A stretch of 64,000 nucleotides of DNA from Carettochelys insculpta (GCF_033958435.1 NC_134137.1:229999501-230063500), one strand, 5' to 3'. Positions 11,478 to 22,511 are shown, counted from the stretch's first letter. Program-made: numbers and translations. Notes: generated by a model from the sequence alone, not told the origin.

Positions 11478-12652
11478 TAGGCATCCTTCAGTCTGCATAG
11501 ACTATGGATCGCGCCCTTTAAAGTTTCAATTGAGGACTTCATTTACAGTGTCTATTGTGACTGTAAAGACCCACACAAGAGTGACAGTCCTTGCTGCATC
11601 TCTTGCAGATGTAGTGGGTGTCTGGCAAGTCCTTATTGTGCTTTCTGTGCGCTCGCTTCTCCTCTGCTAGCTGTCTGATCTTCAACTCGCCTTTCTGAAG
11701 GCCCTTGTGTAACCCCTGCCTCCATCTGCCATGGTCATCTGCTAGTTCTTCCCAGTTGTCCAGCTCGATGTCTACCTCTCTGAGGTCTCTCTTGCAGACA
11801 TCTTTGTAACGCAACTGGGGGCGTCCGGGGGGTCTTTTGCCAGAGGCGAGCTCACCATACACAATGTCTTTTGGAATCCTTCCATCGTTCATCCTGTGGA
11901 CGTGGCCAAGCCAGCGGAGTCGACGCTGCCTGAGGAGGGTGTGCATGGTTGGGATTCCAGCTTGCTTGAGGACGGCGGTGTTGGTAACTCTGTCCTTCCA
12001 TGATATTCCAAAGATGTGCCTGAGGCAGCACAAGTGGAAGACGTTCAGCCTCTTTTCCTGGCGGGCATACAGGATCCAAGTCTCGCTGCCATAAAGGAGG
12101 GTGCTGAGGATGCAGGCTCTGTAGACTTGCATTTTGGTGTGAGTGTACAGCTTGTTGTTATTCCACACTCTCTTGCTGAGTCTGGACAGAGTTGTGGCCG
12201 CTTTTCCGATCCTCCTATTTAGCTCAGTGTCCAACAACAGGGTGTCAGTGATGGTGGACCCAAGGTAAACGTACTCGTGGACAACCTCTAACGTATAGTT
12301 GTCTATGCTGATTGATGGGGATTCAGCAACATCTTGACCAAGTACATTTGTCTTCTTTAGGCTGATGGTAAACCCAAAGTCCTTGCACGCTTTGGAGAAC
12401 CGATCCAGCAGTTTTTGAAGCTGGTCTTCTGTGTGAGACACTACAGCAGCATCGTCTGCGAACAGCATGTCTCTGATGAGGACTTTTCGCACCTTAGTCT
12501 TAGCTCTCAGCCTTGCAAGGTTAAACAGTTTCCCATCAGATCTTGTGTGCAGCAAGATGCCCTCTGTTGAAGATCCAAAGGCATGCTTCAGGAGGAGTGC
12601 GAAGAAGATCCCGAACAATGTCGGAGCAAGCACGCATCCTTGTTTGACGCCG
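11478..12652 (-). mobile_element. APE-type non-LTR LINE, 5'-truncated copy B
   Basis: The same family as copy A, but longer. The minus-strand frame of about 364 codons (12633-11539) starts just after the GVKQGC block (APTLFGIFF). It includes the RT catalytic FADDAAVVSH box, the YLGSTI block, the SETW and WLGH(V)HRMNDGR blocks, and the C-terminal CKRCSKDCHS zinc finger. It has no internal stop, so it is a fairly young copy. The RT start and endonuclease are missing through 5' truncation at about 12652. Copies A and B lie about 1.2 kb apart in the same orientation. Confidence 0.85.
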
Positions 12653-12654
12653 CT

Positions 12655-12912
12655 CTAATCTTACTTTAAAAATTGCCAGTAATTGAAAATCTACCATAAC
12701 CCTGGGTAAACTCCCATGCTTAATTACCCTCACTGTTTTTATTTGCAGTGTGAATTCCTTTAGCTTCAATTTCCAGATATTAGGTCTTGTCATGCCTTTG
12801 TCTGTGGTACTGAATAGCCCATTATCAAATATTTGTTCCTCGTGTAGGTACTTACAGATTGTGATCACATCCCACCTTAACCTGCTCTGGGTTAAACTAA
12901 AGAGATTGAACT
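12655..12912 (-). mobile_element. CR1/L3-type LINE 3' coding fragment
   Basis: The minus-strand reading gives LTQSRLRWDVITICKYLHEE followed by DNGLFSTTDKG and KTVRVIKHGSLPRVMVD. This is the C-terminal RT-distal segment of CR1-like LINEs. Interrupted before 12655 by LINE copy B. Confidence 0.6.
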
Positions 12913-12914
12913 AA

Positions 12915-13440
12915 TGATCTCTATCCCTAGAAGATGGTGGTGGAGAACCCGTGGCCTGGGGAATGCAAGCAGCCACTGCAATTCCACTGTGGCCTCCCTC
13001 CCCCATGCATCCCTTGCACACTGGGGCACTGAAGCTATTCACAACTATACAAGCTCAGGGAGGGAGGGAGAGGAACAGGGACAGAGTGCAAATCAGCAGA
13101 TTTGTGGTGCTCTGAAAGTGCTGGGAGCAGGAGGTGGAGGTTAGTGCTGGGCTTCAGCGCCCCAGCGTGTGAGGCATGTGGAGGTGGGGAGCTGAAAGGG
13201 CGAGAGCAGCCTGCATGAGGCCCACTGAGATGAAGGAGAACCACTCATGTGGCCCACTTACTAAACGTGGTTGCCCACTGCTGCTGAAAGGCATGTTTCC
13301 TAAACCTATAAATGCAGCATACCTTTTTAAACTGCCAGGACAATTAACCACTGCAACACTTTACCAAGGCCTGTGGTGTGTTTCTTCTCCTTCACTGCCA
13401 ATTCTTCTGTGGTCCGTGGCATATAGGAAATCAAACAAGA
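12915..13440. other. GC-rich unassigned block between CR1 pieces
   Basis: The stretch has overlapping open frames in both strands typical of GC-rich non-coding DNA. It separates CR1 pieces and may itself be a non-autonomous transposon. Termini not seen. Confidence 0.35.
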
Positions 13441-13484
13441 TGATCACAGGGATCCCTTCTGACATTGGAATACATAATCATTAG

Positions 13485-13640
13485 CAAGGCTCTGCTCAGA
13501 ATCCTCTCCAATTTATTAACATCCTTCTTGAATAATGGTTGTCTGAATTGAACACAGTATTCCTGTAGGGGCTGCACAAGTATCACACATAGGGTAATAT
13601 ACATTCCCCTACTCCTACTCAATATTCCCATTTCTGATAA
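13485..13640 (-). mobile_element. CR1 LINE fragment
   Basis: The plus strand shows CTCTCCAATTTATTAACATC, CTTCTTGAATAATGG and GAACACAGTATTCCTGTAG, the reverse complement of a well-known CR1 segment. A short plus-strand CR1 tail (AGATGATCACAGGGATCCC) precedes it at 13436-13470. Confidence 0.6.
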
Positions 13641-13769
13641 ATGTAGTACACCTGATGTGGATAAGGACTGGCATTATAATTGGTACTGTTTCGTGTGCAT
13701 GTGTGTCAGGGGTCTGACATTTAAGAAGAAATATGAGCTAACAACAAGGAGGATGTCACAGAGAGTAAC

Positions 13770-13934
13770 AGCTCTCATGACTAGTAACAGAGAGGAAGCC
13801 ATGCTAGTCTACACACTATCAAAACAAAAAGCAGTCAAGTAGCACTTTAAAGACTAGCAAAATAGTCTTTAAACTATTTTGCTAGTCTTTAAAGTGCTAC
13901 TTGACTGCTTTTTGTTTTGATAGCTCTCATGACT
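13770..13934. mobile_element. Penelope-like tail foldback with 13-bp target duplication
   Basis: A 139-bp insertion (13783-13921) is flanked by direct copies of AGCTCTCATGACT at 13770-13782 and 13922-13934. Inside are perfect 50-bp inverted arms, 13816-13865 and 13874-13923, separated by 8 bp; the last two arm bases overlap the duplication. The arm sequence (..GCTAGTCTTTAAAGTGC..) is the 3' tail of the Penelope-type element also seen at 53785-53835. The left side carries a further tail piece (ATGCTAGTCTACACACTATC) on the minus strand. Confidence 0.8.
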
Positions 13935-13939
13935 GTTTA

Positions 13940-16250
13940 AGAATACAGAGCTTATTTCTTGTTAATATAGTGAACTCTAGTCTTTTTTGATGGAATATCC
14001 ACAGTGTGATTCTATCCTCTGTATTTCAGCTTTTTAACAAAATATTAGAACATACAAGCCTCTTCTAAGGGAAATCGAACCCTGCTGTCTGCAAACAATT
14101 CTTGAAACATGCTGTTTCACTGACAGAAGAGCTTGTTCTTGACATACTCAAGTCAGTTTTAGGACAAAAAGACTCATTCTATTTCACTGCCATGCACCAC
14201 ACAGTTTTTGTAAAAGACCTGAATAAAAAGGCTCCTTCAAATCAATCTTCTGAAAAAAGGATTATTTTGATTATTTCTGAATAGCCTATCAGTTATTCCG
14301 CAGCCCTGTTCCTCCATTTTCAATGACAGCTTTCAGAGTGCATTTATCCGCATGAATTTTATTATTGTCTCACCCAGAAAGAGATACCACTGATTATAGT
14401 TATCAGAATGAGACAATACAATCACATGAAATAACTGTTTTATATCCGAGGCCAGCAAAGGTAAATCACTAGATAACTGGGCTCTTTTATGCTGTGCATA
14501 TTTAATATAAGTGGCCCAGTTCAGACAAAGTAAAACAATAAATCTCCCGTTCTATGCTGTTAATAAAAAGTAGATGGAAATACTTGGTTAGGGTGGCAGG
14601 TAGCCATTCTCCTCCTCCAGACTTGCAAATACCACTAGAATACAGTTTGCTTGGTTATTTTTACATAATACAATTTTTCAAACATAGCAATATGCTACTG
14701 TGTAACATACATGATACAAGTCTGAAATTATATGAAAAGACTGACCATGTATCCCATACCAGAATTCTGTTGTTCCAGGGAATTTTTTAGTATTTTTATT
14801 TTTTTGCTCTGCTGGAAATTCTTTACTTGGTCTTATCAATCAACCATAGTTCTACCTTATGAGACATAACAAGAATTCTGGGTTGAAGGGGTTAGTCTGG
14901 GCAGTTCTTTATCGCTCAGGACTATTCTTTGTGGCAAACAAAAGACAAAACAGACAAAACAGCTTAGTTATCTGAAAATTCCACATGAAGCTTTTAATTA
15001 AATAGCCAGTGATTCTGGAAATGCATGTTCTGAGAGAATATCTATCTGTAACTTGACACCATCCCTGAAACAAAACTGTATTAAATGAAACTCGAAAGAA
15101 TGAAGTTATAAAGAAAATACCTGGCAAACAATTCTCTAGCAGTTCAGAATAGTATGTGCCAAAATATCAAGGAAAGAAATTGTCAAAATGCAGAGGAAGA
15201 GGATTAGAGTTTCACGTGTTTCATTGTTAGCCAAACTTGAGGTTAAAACTCAGAAAGCAGGTTCAATTACACAGAAGGAGTCCTCGTTGCGATAAAAGGA
15301 AGCTATAAATTCTCACATGAACTGAGGGATCAAAATAATGAAAGACAGACTTCCTGAGAGAGATGACAACACAATGAAACTGAATTTGAACAGCTTTCCA
15401 ATATTTGCCCCATATTATGGAACAGACAGTAAACTCTTCAGAGCTAAGTCTGTGACCCAGTTCCTATTATACGCCCTCTCTTTTTCACTCTCCTCTAAAA
15501 TCTGCAAATAGGGATTTATGGTATTGAAAATCAGGAAGGTGCCTCTGACATAAATTTAGAATTTTTCTATCAAATTTCATGCAAATTGAATGAGGGATTC
15601 CTGAACCATAGACTGACCATAACAGTTTGGCACTCGTTTGCAAATTCTTATACTGTTTTTTGCTCACTCAACTCAAAACTACACAGGGACACAGGCAAAC
15701 ACACATCAATCATCCCCTCTGGATCTGCACTATGCCCTCCATTGGTTTTAGTAGCACCCAAGTAAGAAAGTAAGAGATCTGGGGTTCTTTTCTGGAATAT
15801 CAGCTCCAATCAATCATTTCCACATTGCTGCAACACTAAGGAGAATTACTACTGCTTACTAAGGAGCCGAAGTTCACCAACCAGAGAAGCTGCAAGCAAG
15901 AACACAAGTAATACTGAATCCCTTGGGAGTGCTTTGGAGAGTGGCTCTCATACACAATAAACATGAGCAAAATGGAACAACTACCATTGCTTTCAGTGCT
16001 TTATGAAATGCCCCTTGCTTTATGCAAAGAACCACCAAATTCAGAGCCAAGACATCATGGCAAAGATTCATTTGACCTGAGTGGGCCGCCACAGATTTTC
16101 ATTTCCCTACTTTGCCCACTAGATAATACTCCTTTACAAGAACTAGTAGTAGAACCCAAGAAACCTAATACCTAGCATTCCACGGCTGCCTAGCAAATCA
16201 CTGAAACTGAAATACTGCACAGTCCATCAGGAAAAGCTTTTCCGGAAGAG
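13940..16250. other. Intronic stretch without recognised feature
   Basis: AT-rich sequence with no convincing exon, repeat terminus or RNA gene. Short open frames lack similarity. It lies in the MAN1A2 intron that also carries the SPPL2-type gene. Confidence 0.5.
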
Positions 16251-16254
16251 AAAG

Positions 16255-16705
16255 AATGGTTTTACAGTTAAGCCACTGATTTGAATCTTGGAGACCCAAG
16301 TTCTATAGTGGGCTCTACTAGAGACTTTCTTGATGATGGGCAACTGAATTAGAACAGAATTTTCAGAGGTAATCTCCAACTGTGTGTTATTTTCTGGGTG
16401 CCTGAACACCACACATTAAGAGTTTGATTTTCAGGAAAATGATGCACTTGCAGCACAACTGAAAATTATGGAAGCTATGGGTGCACTCCTTGAAAAATCA
16501 GGCTGTGTGTGTTTCAGTTAGGCCTCCTACTATTGAGGCATCCTAATTAACAGACACACATATTTCTATATAAACCTGTCTCTAATTCAATTCTCCATGT
16601 GTAAATTGGAGATCATAGGCCCTTCCTTCACAAGGATGTTGCGAAGATAATTTAATTAAAGTTTACGAGGCACTTCGCTACCATACTGATGAACAACATA
16701 CAAAA
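16255..16705 (+). mobile_element. CORE/MIR-like tRNA-derived SINE
   Basis: A tRNA-like head at about 16258-16310 contains TTTACAGTTAAGCCACTG and GGAGACCCAAGTTCTA (decayed A- and B-box regions). A tail at about 16590-16690 contains CCATGTGTAAATTGGAGATC and CACAAGGATGTTGCGAAGAT, typical of MIR-like elements. The middle, with AAAATCAGGC-type motifs, is common in turtle SINEs. Old and diverged. Confidence 0.6.
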
Positions 16706-17935
16706 AACAGACTGAAGAGTTTTGATTTAAGTAAGGCATGAACTACACACTGAATTAATAAAACAGAAATAGTAAATCAAGCAAGCATTTGAGCATCAGC
16801 ACCTAAGGTACTGGATATTTCCCACCATATGTGGTGAACAAAACAGGGACTCTTGTGAAAGTAATAGTATGTGATCATGTAAGTGTAGGCTACCTCATAG
16901 TGCATATGCAGAAGAGAATAGAGTTAAAATTACATGAACTATATAACTGAGTGGTCATTGCTCCTGATAACAATGACACAAGTTAGTATGTAAGAAAATT
17001 TAAACACAAAATATTTCTTCAATGTGGAGCTAAGCGTCCTTGGCTATTCATGCTAAATGTGAAACTTTAATTCTCCAAATTAAAACCTTGAAAAACCATG
17101 AAATGAAGAGTAAGGATTCTCCCACATTATTCACTAGAAGAAAATTAGAGTTACACTAAATCCCACCCCCCGCTAAAAATACATTAAAAAAACCCAGGAA
17201 ATGTAGGGTTAAGGTGACACTCCACACAGTTTAACCACAAACAAACTCTGTCTTTGTAGCAATACCAACAGAAACTAAGAACATTACAGCACCTTATGGA
17301 TGTCTAAAAAAAAATTATCACTTTCTCTGTGCCTATCACTACTGCAAATCAGGATCCCAGTAATATATTCCACCGGGATCCTCAGCATGGCCCATATAAT
17401 AGTATAGGCTGAACCAATATTCTATGGTCTAGCAACATCTGTGGTCCACCAGGATGAGTCAGCACTTGAGCTCCTGGCTGGGCCAGCAGCAGAGGTCGAA
17501 CAGCCCTGATAGGGCTGGAGGCTGGGTGCCCAGCATGGCAGCAGGGCTGGTGGCTTGGAGCCTAGTATAGCAGTGGGGTTGGGAGCCAGATGGGGCAGGA
17601 GTGGGGCCCAGGGCATGGCGGTGGGGCCTGGAGCTTCATGCAGAGATGGAGCCAGAAGCCAGGCATGACCAGCAGCCCAGCAGGGTCAGTGTGGTGGTGG
17701 GGATACAGGTTGGGAGCCCTGCTGTGGCCTAGCCACACTGGTGGCAGTGAAAGAGCCAGCCAAGAGACCAGCGGCTGAGCCAGAGGTTGAGTTAGGTGGG
17801 GAGCCAGTGACGGGGGGTGAGAATTGACCTCCCCAATCCAGCGAACTCCTGGGTTCAAATCTGGTCAGGTCCTGAGAGAGGTCACAAAGACAAATCAGAG
17901 CTTCTCAGATAGATATTACAGGCTAAACAGTTGCC
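16705..17935. other. Intronic stretch with GC-rich minisatellite-like block
   Basis: From about 17460 to 17800 a purine-rich GC block repeats loosely similar phrases (GGGGTTGGGAGCC, GGGGCCTGGAGC). The proline-rich frames on its minus strand are compositional. The rest shows nothing recognisable. Confidence 0.4.
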
Positions 17936-17939
17936 AGGT

Positions 17940-18005
17940 GGAAGTGGGGAAAAAGACTTGATGACCTCTCAAGGTCTCTTCCAGTTCTAGTGTTCTATGA
18001 TTTTA
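17940..18005 (+). mobile_element. CR1 3' tail fragment
   Basis: GATGACCTCTCAAGGTCTCT, TCCAGTTCTAGTGTTCTATG and a terminal ATTTTATGA match the plus-strand CR1 tail. Confidence 0.6.
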
Positions 18006-18727
18006 TGACACCTAGAACTCACTACCTCTGTTTTATGTCTAGATTAATATATACACTCCCTGCCTATGGAGCAAGGTTCTTGTCATGGACACACATTTTG
18101 TCAACACTCATGAACACCGATGCTAGCACAAAAGACAATACACAGTAATACGCTTCTACTATTATAAATCTACTCAAATTTATCCCACTTCAGGACACAC
18201 AGAAAGCTCCTGAGAAGCCCCTCACTTGTATCCGATTATCTGACCTACCTCCACAGTGAAACAATTAAAAGAAACCCCTGTAACACCACTTTTGGGAATT
18301 TAAGGCTCTGCTGACTACCTCTCTTCTGTGCCTCTATTTCCTGGTCACCACCCTCTTTTTTTTTTTTCTTAAATGTGGCCCCCTTTTCCATAAATGTGCA
18401 TCCTGAAATACTCTCTTGCTCAGCTTTCTTTCTCACAGTATCAGGTCTCCTTCTCCCTTATACTCTGTGTGCTCTCCATCCTAGGTTCTATCACTTGCAA
18501 AACAAGAGGAGTAAGAAGCAAACAACTGGTAACAAATTACAGCTGACAGCAATCTTCACAAAAATTAGTTTACAAGACAGTTGCTCCTGAAATTATAGAA
18601 GTATTAAACAAAATCTGAAATCACAAAATTGGTGACAAATCCCAAGAGCTAGCTATTCCGAATCTACAATCACATGAGAAGAAAGTTGGAGATGCGACTT
18701 CCTAATCTGCTTGGAGAGGGGCAGGAG

Positions 18728-19059
18728 CCTGCTGTGTGATAGAAGCCGGTACTTGTCTCCTCAGGCAGATAGTAAGACTTGCAATACAACAGGCACAGAA
18801 GGACTTGTCTCCAGGCTGACGGTGCAGAGCTCACAATGTCACAGAATGGGTGTTATATCCACGAGAAGGGGTACAGGACTGATGGAGATTCTCCCCCACT
18901 GGGAGGAGGAGTTTGCTATGTAACAGACAGAGGGTGGGGCTCATCTCCATGGGGACAGGGTTTATTATGTAACAGTTGGGGAGCCTATGTCTCACCACAA
19001 GAAAAAAAAGCTTACTAGGTGACACAAAGTGTAGTGAGAGGCACCTGCAACCTGCAAAA
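18728..19059 (+). repeat. Degenerate ~50-bp tandem array upstream of the SPPL2 gene
   Basis: Unit starts can be placed at 18728, 18778, 18828, 18911, 18960 and 19010, with spacings of 50, 50, 83, 49 and 50. Each begins with a motif close to GTTTGCTATGTAACAGACAG; clear members are 18911, 18960 (TTTATTATGTAACAGTTGG) and 19010 (CTTACTAGGTGACACAAAG). A second shared motif, near CTTGTCTCC or CTCATCTCC, recurs about 22-30 bp into most of the first five units but not in the last. The array ends about 14 bp before the start codon. It may act as the promoter or 5' UTR, but that is inference. No TATA box is obvious. Confidence 0.65.
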
Positions 19060-19072
19060 GCCAGGGAAGAAG

Positions 19073-20884
19073 ATGACACTGCTGCTTTCCTGCTTCCCCT
19101 TGTTTCTTATTCCACATGTCCTTGCTCAGCAGTTTGGAGTCGTCAGACTCATTCCAGAGAAGGGAGGTAATTACTGCTTCCTTTTCCCTTCTCACTGGAT
19201 GCAATTACTGCAGGATAAGAATAGCAAAACCAAATCACCCAAGCCACATTACAATCAAACTTTCTCAACCTTATGCTGCCTTCCTTCTTCCTTTGGCGAG
19301 GATGACTGTGATGGTGGGGGACTCAGCAACAGAATTGCCTCAATGAGGAAGGGAAATTGCAACTTATTTGAGAACGCCAGACTCCAGATAATAAATGGAA
19401 CCCACATCATGTTAATCCTGGGTGGAGATGCCCCAATGTCTTTCACAGGAGGCACTGGATTGGGCCCTAACTGGGGTCATTGTGAGGAGACCATTATTCC
19501 TGGAAATCTGCTCCGTGATAGGGACATAATCTATTTATTCTTCAAACAACTGGGAAGGCTACTGGGATACAACACAGTGATCATGTTTGCACTCGCAGTA
19601 GGCACAGTCACCACTGGAGGCTACTGGGCAGGAAGCACAGAGTGGAAAAGACAGCAATATATAAAGCAGAGATGCAAAAATGGAGATGATTTTGATGATG
19701 TAACAATTGACCCTGATGTCTTCTTTATCTGTGCAAGTATAGTAATGTCCTCCTTCATGCTGCTTGCTCTCTACTTCTTCTATGATCACTTAGTGAATAT
19801 CATGACTGGATTTTTCAGCCTATATGCCTACACTGGGCTTTACAGTTGTTTGTCATCCTCTGTGAAAAGAGTCCCTTTTGGAGAATACAAACTCCATTTC
19901 CCATATTGTCACAATGATCCCCAAATCAGGACATTGTTCCTGGCAGGATTTTCTATCTCCATCACTGTCACATGGATGATCTTCAGAAATGAAGATCAGT
20001 GGGCTTGGGTCCTGCAAGACTTTCTAGGAATCTCCATATGCCTTTATGTTCTAAAGACAGTCCGCATGCCTACCCTGAAGAATTGCAGTCTGTTTCTAGC
20101 TATTCTTTTGGTCTATGATGTGTTTTTTGTGTTGATCACTCCTTTTCTAACCAAGTCTGGGGAGAGCATAATGGAAGTGGCAGCTCTTGGACCATTTGAC
20201 TCTGTCAGTCATGAAAAGATCCCATTTCTACTGAAGGTTCCAGTATTATCCTCTGCATCAACCTTTGATGACTGCCCCTTTACTATCCTTGGTCTTGGTG
20301 ACATTGTAATTCCTGGTTTCCTGATAGCCTATTGTCACAGATTTGATGTTCAGATTCACTCCTCCAGAATCTATTTTTTATCTTCCATTGCAGCGTATAG
20401 CTATGGCCTCCTGGTGACCTTTGTAGTGTCAGCATTAATGCAAAAGGGTCAGCCAGCTCTACTCTACTTGGTGCCCTTTACACTTACTACTAGCCTGGTT
20501 GTTGCTTTTTTACGCAAGGAACTCACAATTTTTTGGACAGGTGCTGGTTTAATAAAAGACTTATCTCATTCTTCCTCAAGGACGGCTGTCAGCTATCCAG
20601 ATAACCCAAGACATTCAAATACACAAGTATATCAACAAGAAAGGGAAGAAAAACTGATCAATTTCATATTCAGTGAAGAACAGCTGCATAGCTCCATTGT
20701 AAGGACAGAAGAACTGACTAACCTCAACAACTTCATTGAGCAGAATTCAGATTCCATGCTAGATAAGGAGGAACAAATCAATCAATATGATGGTGAGCAT
20801 AACAGAGACATTCTTAAACCAGAAAAGAATGAGTCAGACTCTGACAAAGGATCCACACACACACCAGAAAACCTCAACATGTAA
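19073..20884 (+). CDS. SPPL2C: Intronless SPPL2-family intramembrane aspartyl protease, SPPL2C-like
   Basis: A complete 603-codon single-exon gene for a GxGD intramembrane protease, which cleaves type II membrane-protein stubs. An N-terminal signal peptide (residues 1-18) precedes a luminal protease-associated region with sequons at N61 and N108. The membrane core starts near residue 166 (FALAVGTVTTGGYWAG). Catalytic motifs are intact: LLVYD (Y348/D349), GLGD (407-410) and QPALLY with PAL at 461-463. The cytosolic tail from about 485 is acidic. I chose ATG 19073, which has A at -3, because it opens directly into the signal peptide; upstream codons to 19019 have no ATG. LYFFYDH, MPTLKNCS and KSGESIM favour SPPL2C, while ALMQKGQPALLYLVP is also SPPL2B-like. 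It is antisense inside a MAN1A2 intron. An independent retrogene is the alternative. Confidence 0.85.
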   Translation: MTLLLSCFPLFLIPHVLAQQFGVVRLIPEKGGNYCFLFPSHWMQLLQDKNSKTKSPKPHYNQTFSTLCCLPSSFGEDDCDGGGLSNRIASMRKGNCNLFENARLQIINGTHIMLILGGDAPMSFTGGTGLGPNWGHCEETIIPGNLLRDRDIIYLFFKQLGRLLGYNTVIMFALAVGTVTTGGYWAGSTEWKRQQYIKQRCKNGDDFDDVTIDPDVFFICASIVMSSFMLLALYFFYDHLVNIMTGFFSLYAYTGLYSCLSSSVKRVPFGEYKLHFPYCHNDPQIRTLFLAGFSISITVTWMIFRNEDQWAWVLQDFLGISICLYVLKTVRMPTLKNCSLFLAILLVYDVFFVLITPFLTKSGESIMEVAALGPFDSVSHEKIPFLLKVPVLSSASTFDDCPFTILGLGDIVIPGFLIAYCHRFDVQIHSSRIYFLSSIAAYSYGLLVTFVVSALMQKGQPALLYLVPFTLTTSLVVAFLRKELTIFWTGAGLIKDLSHSSSRTAVSYPDNPRHSNTQVYQQEREEKLINFIFSEEQLHSSIVRTEELTNLNNFIEQNSDSMLDKEEQINQYDGEHNRDILKPEKNESDSDKGSTHTPENLNM

Positions 20885-20964
20885 ATGATGCTGACTTTGC
20901 AATCACTGAAGAGTGCCCCTGGAAAATGGATCCACAATGCAAGAACATTAAATCTGAGTGTTGT

Positions 20965-20970
20965 AATAAA
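20965..20970 (+). terminator. Polyadenylation signal AATAAA of the SPPL2 gene
   Basis: A canonical hexamer lies 81 bp after the stop codon, followed within 40 bp by TTTGTG-rich sequence. This suggests a short 3' UTR. No long A tract marking a recent retrocopy follows directly. Confidence 0.6.
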
Positions 20971-20974
20971 TCCA

Positions 20975-21730
20975 TAATATGTAAATTATCTTTGTGTAAA
21001 TGCAGAACTTTAACATGTGCTGACGTGTTTGTGACAGTTTTCACTAGATATGTGTACCACTTTTGTTGATATGCCAGGGAGGTCCAAAGATATTTTTCAA
21101 ATAATTTTATTAATGTTATTTTAAAAAGGATAACCACAAAAAACAGTACCACCTCTACATAATTAATTGTAAGTAATGATATAAATGCAAATGAACACAC
21201 CGAAATAAAGCACTCAATGTGCATAATACAACTGAAGTATAACTATTAAGACAGGAGTCAAATAAATGAAATAGGAAAAACACAACTATAAAGTTTAAAA
21301 AAAAACACAAAAGGAAATTGGGTTAACCCAGATAACAAAAAAAAGACTTTGGACATGCTGTAAAAGAATTTGCTCAAGGTCCAGAAGTTTTCATACTGCC
21401 ACAAACAAAACCAGTCCTGTTTTCCATGTCAAAGTCCACTATTCAGATCCCAGACTCACCTCACCCCATTCAAATGTTACCCCAATATAAAATATCTGAA
21501 GATCCCTTTTGTAAATTGGAAGTCCAAACTTTCAGGAATGGTTCAGCTGAATATTTTATTTATATTTGGGCATTTCCATTATGACTATCAGCACAGCAAC
21601 TGTGCCTCACAAACATTAATGAAAATATGATGTACCTGAGATTATGGGCTTCATGAACAACCAAATGGATAACATTCTATCTCCTGTATCATGCAGGTCA
21701 GATTGAATGGTCACAACAGCCCTAAAATCT
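20975..21730. other. AT-rich DNA downstream of the SPPL2 gene
   Basis: Includes an A-rich run at about 21297-21312. Nothing else recognised. Confidence 0.4.
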
Positions 21731-21734
21731 ATGA

Positions 21735-21845
21735 ATAATCCGTATTAGCTTCATTTTATAGGTGGTGGAAAACAGAGGCCCTGAATAATCCCAAGATCAC
21801 ATAGGCAATCTGTGGCAAGACTGGGGAGAGAATCCAGCTGCCCTT
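21735..21845 (+). mobile_element. MIR/L2-like tail fragment
   Basis: TTCATTTTATAGGTGGTGGA, AAACAGAGGCCCTGAA, CAAGATCACATAGGCAATC and GGGAGAGAATCCAGCTGCCC follow the order of the conserved MIR/L2 3' region. Old and diverged. Confidence 0.55.
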
Positions 21846-22511
21846 ACTCCCTGTTTCTGTTGTTTCTGTGTCTTAACCTCAGAATCATTCATCCTTCGAA
21901 CACAAAGGAGACAGAGGAAAAAAAATGAATTTGGTCTGATGCACTGGAAAAAAAAAACCCTTTCCAAGTTATAGATACTGCAGAGCTCTGCATGTTTCTC
22001 CACCCAAGAAACCTGGAAAGCATTCAGCTGGGACAGATACAGATACCCAAAAGATTATACAATGGTATTGTTCACCAACCAGGTACTTAATAAAAGCTGT
22101 GGGTCAAAAAGGATTGCACAAGTCTGCACAAACTAAAACCAAGGGTTCAGCTGCCAAACAAGGCTCCTGTAAATCAAGCACGTTATTTTGTTTTTCCATA
22201 ATATAAAATTTGCATTTGTAACACATAGGAGTAAATGTGGAACAACTATGATTGGAAGAAGGGTAACAAATATAGTATAAACTATTTTCATTTCCACATT
22301 GTGCCTTGATCAGGTTCCTCTATTAGAAGAGCAAGTGTAATTGATACTAATTTTTCCTCCTGTGAAAAATAATCAGAATCATCTCTACGAACTGAGAAAC
22401 ACTATGGAGACTACCGTCCCATGTCAACACACAGAAAATAAATCTTGTATGAAAGTGTGTTAGCTAGCATCTTTTACGTAACACATTGTATCAAGTAATT
22501 TTTACCACATA

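Noticed and set aside
11539..12633. Long minus-strand frame as a host gene
   Set aside because: It contains RT boxes and the LINE C-terminal finger, shares its 3' end with other copies and is 5'-truncated. It is a mobile element.
17422..17858. Proline-rich minus-strand frames
   Set aside because: They overlap in several phases in a GC-rich, repetitive block and lack any domain or splice context.
18779..19018. 79-codon open frame upstream of the SPPL2 gene
   Set aside because: It runs through the repeat units and reflects their composition and periodicity. No signs of a conserved peptide.
19019..19072. Upstream in-frame extension of the SPPL2 frame from 19019
   Set aside because: It would need a GTG start and lies in the last unit of the tandem array. 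The ATG at 19073 has a favourable context and begins the signal peptide.
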